11,378 nucleotides of DNA. It comes from an uncultured Clostridia bacterium (GTDB taxonomy: Bacteria; Bacillota; Clostridia; Christensenellales; UBA1242). The notes beneath the pieces were generated by a model. The model worked only from the letters and a program-made list of their open reading frames with translations, was not told the DNA's origin and ran no database searches. Shown piece by piece: positions 8,022 through 11,378 of this stretch (position 1 is the stretch's first letter; every line of letters begins with the position of its first letter). The stretch spans positions 1 through 11,378 of the forward strand of contig CAOJNR010000022.1 of NCBI GenBank assembly GCA_948439925.1. The letters run 5' to 3'. A program made the position numbers and the translations under genes.

Positions 8022-8049
8022 ATCATACCATAAAATTGAAGAATACCAA
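8022..8049 (-). promoter_or_regulatory. Extended -10 promoter of the kinase-like/tkt operon
   Basis: An extended -10 element TGGTATGAT (hexamer TATGAT at 8027-8022) lies 16 bp from a TTGGTA box (8049-8044; four of six matches). Counting from the -10, position +1 falls on the A of the ATG at 8015. This agrees with the absence of a Shine-Dalgarno sequence there. Confidence 0.5.
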
Positions 8050-8104
8050 ACTTATTTAACAACAAAATTCGAGGATAAACAAATATTCTGCAATTTTTTG
8101 TCCC

Positions 8105-8132
8105 AAAAAAAATCCTAGTTTTAAGCCAAAAC
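8105..8132 (-). terminator. Weak terminator of the MBL gene
   Basis: In minus-strand RNA, a GTTTT / AAAAC stem (8132-8128 and 8022-8018 of the 8100s block, i.e. 8122-8118) with a GGCTT loop is followed, five bases later, by eight T residues (8112-8105). The stem is short and AT-rich, so efficiency is doubtful. It lies about 10 nt after the MBL stop codon and before the next promoter, where a terminator is expected. Confidence 0.4.
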
Positions 8133-8142
8133 AGCTTCTTTA

Positions 8143-9306
8143 TCACCTCTTTTTTGTTTTTTTAACTGTTTTTAACGCTTTTTTCACAGTTTTCACGTCT
8201 ATTTCTTCAATATTATCTTTATTTCCACTTTTTCTGTTTCTCATAAGTCCCCATGTCAAAAGAAGGAGGATTATTCCAACAGCAAGCACTATTGTGACAT
8301 CATACTTTGGCGTGTTGTGCGACAATAATATAATTTTTCCTTTTGCATCAACTGACATAATGATTGTTCCGAGCTCAATAGTGGTCAAAACTTCGGCTCC
8401 GACATTTTGAAGTCTGTTCAAAACTGTCTGGGTTGGGTGACCATATTTGTTATTTTTACCCGCCGAAACAACTGCATACTCTGGCAAAACTTCGTTCAGA
8501 AATTTTGCACTTGACGAAGTGTTTGAGCCGTGGTGCCCCACCTTGTAAACGTCTGCTTTGAGATAGTCGCCATACTTTGCCACAGCCTCACTTTCAACCT
8601 TGCTTTCAGCATCACCTGTGAGAAGAAATTTTGCACCATTATATTCAATCATAATAAGTGGACTATAATTGTTGTTTTCAAGACTTGCAGAAACAGATAA
8701 CGGCGTCAAAAATTCCATCTCATAATTTGCGCCCGAAATTTTCTCTCCTGCCTGAGTGAAAAATATATCGCAATTTGGCTCATTATAAACAGCCTCGATT
8801 GCCTTTGAATATGTCGCCGAATCTGAAACTGCATAATTGTTATTGTTGACAAAGCCCTCTTGATTTACTTCAAACTTTGAGTATTGCATAGGTCTGTAAA
8901 CATTGTTAACTTGAAAAGAACTTAAAACTTTCTCGCCACCACCAATATGGTCACTGTCTTGATGAGTGAAGATGAGGTAGTCAATCGCATCAATATTATG
9001 GCTTTTAAAAACTTCTGTAAGGTAGCCAACAAGTCCGTCCGCCTCGCTTCTTTCACCACAATCAACCAGCATAGTCTTGCCGTCAGGAAAATAAATAAGT
9101 GTTGAATCGCCCTGTCCAACATTAATAAAATGCACCTCAAAATTTTGCGAGTAAACTGTTTCCTTTGGCGAATATCTTTGAAACAATGTCAGTCCACCGC
9201 ACAAGAAAAAAGCAAGACATGTAAGGATAATAATTATCGCTGAAATGCCCAGTCTTATAAGCAGTTCTTCTGTGCTCATTGAAGCTTTGTGTTTTCTCTT
9301 CGCCAT
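8143..9306 (-). CDS. ComEC-like metallo-beta-lactamase-fold protein with two membrane anchors
   Basis: A 387-aa protein whose core (about 55-330) matches the MBL domain found at the C-terminus of ComEC/Rec2 and in free-standing relatives. Visible metal-site motifs are VGQGDS (63-68), THQDSDH (114-120), D232 in LLTGDAES, VGHHGS (256-261) and YGHP (288-291), so a two-metal hydrolase site looks intact. Family members act on nucleic acids or other phosphoesters; the substrate here is unknown. A basic N-terminus and a hydrophobic segment (about 18-43) predict export as an anchor. A second hydrophobic segment (about 335-354) and a lysine-rich tail (355-387, repeating VKK/LKT) follow. Topology is probably Nin, MBL domain outside, Cin. 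There is no competence-channel domain, so it is not comEC itself. AAGGA precedes the ATG, and the gene lies 75 nt downstream of the patatin gene with no clear promoter, so they may share a transcript. Confidence 0.87.
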   Translation of the reverse strand: MAKRKHKASMSTEELLIRLGISAIIIILTCLAFFLCGGLTLFQRYSPKETVYSQNFEVHFINVGQGDSTLIYFPDGKTMLVDCGERSEADGLVGYLTEVFKSHNIDAIDYLIFTHQDSDHIGGGEKVLSSFQVNNVYRPMQYSKFEVNQEGFVNNNNYAVSDSATYSKAIEAVYNEPNCDIFFTQAGEKISGANYEMEFLTPLSVSASLENNNYSPLIMIEYNGAKFLLTGDAESKVESEAVAKYGDYLKADVYKVGHHGSNTSSSAKFLNEVLPEYAVVSAGKNNKYGHPTQTVLNRLQNVGAEVLTTIELGTIIMSVDAKGKIILLSHNTPKYDVTIVLAVGIILLLLTWGLMRNRKSGNKDNIEEIDVKTVKKALKTVKKTKKR

Positions 9307-9381
9307 ATTTTTCCTTTGTTCAATTTTATTTTATAACGCTTTTATCTTTTATAAGCTTTAAGCATTTTATTCGCTATACTA

Positions 9382-10218
9382 TTAATCTACGAACTTAACT
9401 TCACTTTTGATTTTAGGAAGTTTTTTCTTTTTTGCATGATTGAATAAAGCGATGATTTGTGGCATTGCATCAATCGTTGCTTTATAGCCTTCCTCAATCA
9501 TCTCATCAATCCCCTCAGCTTTGTTTGCTTTAAAGCGCTTGGTTTCTGGTGCAACAACCACATCGGAATAAACATATCCGCGCACAGCATTGCTCTTCAT
9601 CAGTATGCGGATTGAGCACATAACAACATCCAAAAATTTGCTACTCTCAGTTCCATAAGTTCGGGACTTATTAACGTCAACACTGACAACATAATCACAT
9701 CCATAATGTCTTGGAATGTCCGCTGGAATGGTGTTTTGCAGTCCACCATCACAAAGAAGCATATTGTCAAAAACAACTGGGTGAAAAACTGCTGGAACTG
9801 CACAACTTCCACATATTGCTTTTGCAAGATTGCCTTTTGAGAGGCACACCTCCTTTGTCGATTTTATGTCAACCGCAACAGCCGAGTATGGAATTGGCAA
9901 ATCTTCAATGTTGATGTCGCCAAGTTTATCTTTAATGATTTCTTCAAGACCATCAAGGCGTGAAGGCGTGAGCGGAATGACATTTTTCCTGATGTCTTTA
10001 ACCCTAAAAGATGTCGCGACTTCATACATTTCTTTAAAAGAATATCCTGCGCTGTAAAAAGCGCCAACCAAACTGCCAGCGCTTGTGCCTGCAACATAGT
10101 CAAACTTAATCCCAAATTCTTCAAACGCTTTGATTGCGCCAAGATGAGTAAAGCCTCTCGCTCCACCACCGCCAAAAGCAATTCCAACTTTAATCTTCTT
10201 CCTGCCTAACTTAAACAT
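9382..10218 (-). CDS. Patatin-like phospholipase (RssA/NTE type)
   Basis: Cytoplasmic serine lipid acyl hydrolase, 278 aa, typical in length for the bacterial RssA/YchK group. The Ser-Asp dyad and its surroundings are complete: GGGGARG oxyanion loop (16-22), GTSAGS nucleophile elbow with S46 (44-49), and D157 in the DGG motif. Other family blocks are present, such as AVPAVFHPV (140-148) and the NTIPADIPR segment after DGG. There is no signal peptide. The C-terminus is basic (AKKKKLPKIK). Likely substrates are membrane phospholipids or lysophospholipids; this is known of the family, not shown here. AGGAGA (10229-10224) lies six bases before the ATG. It is the first gene of the minus-strand group and has its own promoter. 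Confidence 0.92.
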   Translation of the reverse strand: MFKLGRKKIKVGIAFGGGGARGFTHLGAIKAFEEFGIKFDYVAGTSAGSLVGAFYSAGYSFKEMYEVATSFRVKDIRKNVIPLTPSRLDGLEEIIKDKLGDINIEDLPIPYSAVAVDIKSTKEVCLSKGNLAKAICGSCAVPAVFHPVVFDNMLLCDGGLQNTIPADIPRHYGCDYVVSVDVNKSRTYGTESSKFLDVVMCSIRILMKSNAVRGYVYSDVVVAPETKRFKANKAEGIDEMIEEGYKATIDAMPQIIALFNHAKKKKLPKIKSEVKFVD

Positions 10219-10236
10219 GATTTTCTCCTAGAATTA

Positions 10237-10264
10237 ATTATACCAATTTTTATTCAAAAAACAA
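10237..10264 (-). promoter_or_regulatory. Promoter of the patatin gene
   Basis: A perfect TATAAT (10242-10237) is preceded by TGG, forming an extended -10 element. A weak TTGTTT (10264-10259) lies 16 bp further up. The predicted start near 10230 gives a leader of only about 12 nt, with the AGGAGA site almost at the 5' end. Confidence 0.6.
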
Positions 10265-10330
10265 ACTAAACGTGGTTTTTTAATTAATTTTTTCCTCACA
10301 AAAAATAAAAAATGCCGAAAGATAAAAAAA

Positions 10331-10359
10331 TAATGCAAAATGACTTGATTTTTGCATTA
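10331..10359. repeat. Perfect 10-bp inverted repeat between the patatin and tRNA genes
   Basis: TAATGCAAAA (10331-10340) and its exact reverse complement (10350-10359) flank a 9-bp centre. It lies in the 197-bp divergent gap between the patatin and tRNA-Glu genes and overlaps the best -35 candidate for the tRNA. No T-tract follows, so it is more like an operator than a terminator. The rest of this gap is AT-rich without other visible features. Confidence 0.55.
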
Positions 10360-10376
10360 GAATTTGATAATATAAT
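10345..10376 (+). promoter_or_regulatory. Possible promoter of tRNA-Glu
   Basis: TTGATT (10345-10350) is followed by an AT-rich -10 zone holding GATAAT (10366-10371) and TATAAT (10371-10376). Their spacers are 15 and 20 bp, both off the ideal 17. The zone is the only promoter-like sequence ahead of the tRNA, and a start near 10378-10383 would leave a precursor leader of 33-38 nt. Confidence 0.4.
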
Positions 10377-10415
10377 ACCAGTTGAGCGCATTATGCCAAT
10401 AAAATAAAAAAATAT

Positions 10416-10490
10416 GGCTTCTTGGTCAAGAGGTTAAGACGCCGCCCTCTCACGGCGGAATCAGGGGTTCGATTCCCCTAGAAGCTACCA
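10416..10490 (+). tRNA. tRNA-Glu (anticodon CUC)
   Basis: A full cloverleaf of 75 nt including an encoded CCA. The acceptor arms are 10416-10422 and 10480-10486, the discriminator is A10487 and the CCA is 10488-10490. The anticodon stem CCGCC / GGCGG encloses loop CTCTCAC with anticodon CTC at 10449-10451, reading GAG. The T arm is AGGGG TTCGATT CCCCT. The body resembles Bacillus tRNA-Glu (TTGGTCAAG, GGTTAAGAC, ACGGCGG). The first acceptor pair is G1-U72, a wobble rather than the usual G-C. It is a single tRNA gene, not in an array. Confidence 0.95.
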
Positions 10491-10536
10491 CCTTATTTGA
10501 AACAGAGAATTTCTCTATTTTTTCTTAGCTTTCTTG

Positions 10537-10566
10537 AAAATCAGAAATTATTAGTCTGATTTTTTT
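10537..10566 (+). terminator. Rho-independent terminator after tRNA-Glu
   Basis: A 9-bp stem AAAATCAGA / TCTGATTTT (10537-10545 and 10555-10563) has a 9-nt loop and runs into a T-tract to 10566. A weaker AGAGA-ATT-TCTCT hairpin with following Ts lies just upstream at 10504-10516. Confidence 0.8.
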
Positions 10567-10590
10567 ATTTAAAAATTTCTGAGAGTTTAA

Positions 10591-10650
10591 CGTCTGTTTC
10601 TCGCGTCACCGACCAAGCGAAACCGCACTGCGTTGGCGGTTTGTCGGTGC
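10591..10650. repeat. GC-rich palindromic element
   Basis: These 60 bases are 37/60 G+C, in sharp contrast to the AT-rich flanks. The core (10607-10649) folds as nested perfect stems: CACCGAC / GTCGGTG outside and AAACCGC / GCGGTTT inside. The inner loop has 9 nt and a 6-nt bulge (CAAGCG) lies on the 5' side only. No T-tract follows. It might be a dispersed palindromic repeat (REP/MITE-like), a structured RNA, or a scar of integration next to the tRNA. No protein-coding start and ribosome binding site fit it. Confidence 0.6.
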
Positions 10651-10663
10651 TTTAAGAGGAGAT

Positions 10664-10679
10664 ATAAAATAAATTTTAT
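10664..10679. promoter_or_regulatory. AT-only palindrome directly upstream of a -35 box
   Basis: ATAAAAT and ATTTTAT form a perfect 7-bp inverted repeat with a 2-bp centre, ending three bases before the -35 box of the next promoter. The position would suit a regulator site, but low-complexity AT sequence gives such repeats by chance. Confidence 0.35.
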
Positions 10680-10681
10680 TA

Positions 10682-10710
10682 TTGACAAAACAAAACTTTT
10701 GTGATATCAT
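10682..10710 (+). promoter_or_regulatory. Near-consensus promoter with a palindrome in its spacer
   Basis: A perfect TTGACA (10682-10687), a 17-bp spacer and TATCAT (10705-10710; five of six) form the best promoter in the window. Within the spacer lies a perfect inverted repeat, ACAAAA-C-TTTTGT (10690-10702), a classic place for a repressor operator. The predicted start is about 10717, so the leader is about 11 nt and begins at the AAGGAGAG ribosome binding site. Confidence 0.75.
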
Positions 10711-10727
10711 AAATTCAAGGAGAGATT

Positions 10728-11282
10728 ATGAAACAAGAATTAATTTTTAAAGATTTACATTTTGATGGAAAAAATTGGAGCGATGAATCACTTCGCATAA
10801 TGGAAGATATGCTTGCGGTTTATGATTCCGGACACACAATTATAATATGTCATCCAAATATAGTTTTTTTAAACAAACCAATAAGTTCTGACAATAGAGA
10901 CTTCTCCAACATAGATTGGTTAGAACTGACAAGTAATATATCATACAACAATGACAATAGTTATGTTAGCATTTATCCTGAGATTGAAAACTCTTGGAAA
11001 TATATACATAGAAGATTCAAATCTGAGCTTTTTAAAAATAATAAGGTTCAATCACCTAGACATTTAGTTGTAATTGAACTAGATCGCAATGGTGGAAGAT
11101 TGGTCAGAGGTATTTTCAGAGCTGACGAAGAATCGATAAAAGTTGCCGAAAATCCTTTATATACAGAATATAAGCCAAATTCAATTTTTGATAAAAGGCT
11201 TAGATGGACTGCGGATAAAGAAATCTCATTGACAGAATATGTAAATTCTAAAATAACAAACCAAATATATGAGAACCAGTGA
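10728..11282 (+). CDS. Orphan hypothetical protein
   Basis: A 184-aa protein that I do not recognise. The ATG has a good AAGGAGAG ribosome binding site (10717-10724) and a strong promoter, so it is very likely a real gene. There is no signal peptide, membrane segment or known motif, so it should be soluble and cytoplasmic. It opens with an acidic/aromatic region (LHFDGKNWSDESLRIMEDML), then a hydrophobic strand (TIIICHPNIVFL, about 37-48), an Asn/Ser/Asp-rich middle, a second strand pair (HLVVIELDRNGGRLVRGIF, about 112-130) and a charged C-terminus. The mixed alpha/beta pattern suggests one small globular domain. Its DNA appears more AT-rich than the genes upstream (not computed). It stands alone behind a GC-rich palindrome and a tRNA gene, a common setting for acquired genes, but no integrase or repeat of the tRNA end is visible. 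Confidence 0.75.
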   Translation: MKQELIFKDLHFDGKNWSDESLRIMEDMLAVYDSGHTIIICHPNIVFLNKPISSDNRDFSNIDWLELTSNISYNNDNSYVSIYPEIENSWKYIHRRFKSELFKNNKVQSPRHLVVIELDRNGGRLVRGIFRADEESIKVAENPLYTEYKPNSIFDKRLRWTADKEISLTEYVNSKITNQIYENQ

Positions 11283-11350
11283 TATAAACTTAATTATGAG
11301 TTAAGATAATGATTTAAAAACTTATCAAAATAAAATCAATACCAACACAA

Positions 11351-11378
11351 ATGAAGAAGACTTGGTCTAAAAAACTTC
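11351..11378 (+). CDS. Possible start of a further gene, cut by the window edge
   Basis: An ATG at 11351 opens a frame MKKTWSKKL that runs off the window. The basic, Lys-rich beginning would suit a signal peptide. There is no purine-rich ribosome binding site ahead of it and only nine codons are visible, so this is a guess. The gap 11283-11350 is AT-rich with a weak CTTAA / TTAAG inverted repeat and no clear terminator. Confidence 0.2.

Noticed and set aside
8143..9306. Calling the MBL gene comEC
   Set aside because: The large multi-spanning competence domain is absent; only the MBL part is shared.
10585..10660. Integron attC site, suggested by GTTTAAC before the GC-rich hairpin
   Set aside because: No GTTRRRY partner is found at the right end, and there is no integron integrase or cassette array.
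10416..11378. Genomic island inserted at the 3' end of tRNA-Glu
   Set aside because: No repeat of the tRNA 3' end and no integrase gene occurs in the visible 900 bases downstream; the window may end too early to tell.

Overview
The window reads as a chromosomal stretch of a low-G+C, anaerobic, Clostridia-like Bacillota, probably an uncultured gut lineage. That is inference from four things: AT-rich intergenic DNA, strong AGGAG/GAGGT ribosome binding sites, sigma-A-like promoters, and a pyruvate:ferredoxin oxidoreductase. There is no taxonomic marker such as an rRNA gene. No phage, transposon, CRISPR array or defence system is visible.

Layout: (1) 79-3406: a monocistronic plus-strand unit, promoter - nifJ-type pyruvate:ferredoxin oxidoreductase - terminator. 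(2) 3472-10242: six minus-strand genes, converging on nifJ. In transcription order they are a patatin-like phospholipase, a membrane-anchored ComEC-like metallo-beta-lactamase-fold protein, a shikimate-kinase-like protein without its catalytic motifs, transketolase, an uncharacterised Cys-cluster protein, and a membrane-anchored alpha/beta hydrolase. The patatin and MBL genes (75 nt apart) may be one transcript. The kinase-like gene overlaps tkt by 11 nt and is surely co-transcribed with it. The last two genes look separately transcribed. (3) 10331-10566: a plus-strand tRNA-Glu(CUC) with an inverted repeat at its promoter and a terminator behind it. (4) 10591-11378: a GC-rich palindromic element, then a well-formed promoter with operator-like palindromes driving an orphan gene of unknown function, then a possible gene start cut by the window edge.

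Function: nifJ (pyruvate to acetyl-CoA plus reduced ferredoxin) and transketolase (pentose phosphate shuffling, source of erythrose 4-phosphate) are ordinary central carbon genes. The phospholipase, MBL protein and hydrolase look like envelope or lipid/polymer hydrolases, but no shared pathway can be shown.

I do not see a clearly new multi-gene system. The points most worth a second look are: the degenerate shikimate kinase fused translationally to tkt, with a predicted leaderless promoter; an 18-bp hairpin between tkt and the next gene that contains that gene's Shine-Dalgarno sequence and looks like a terminator; the GC-rich palindrome after the tRNA; and the shortened PFOR.
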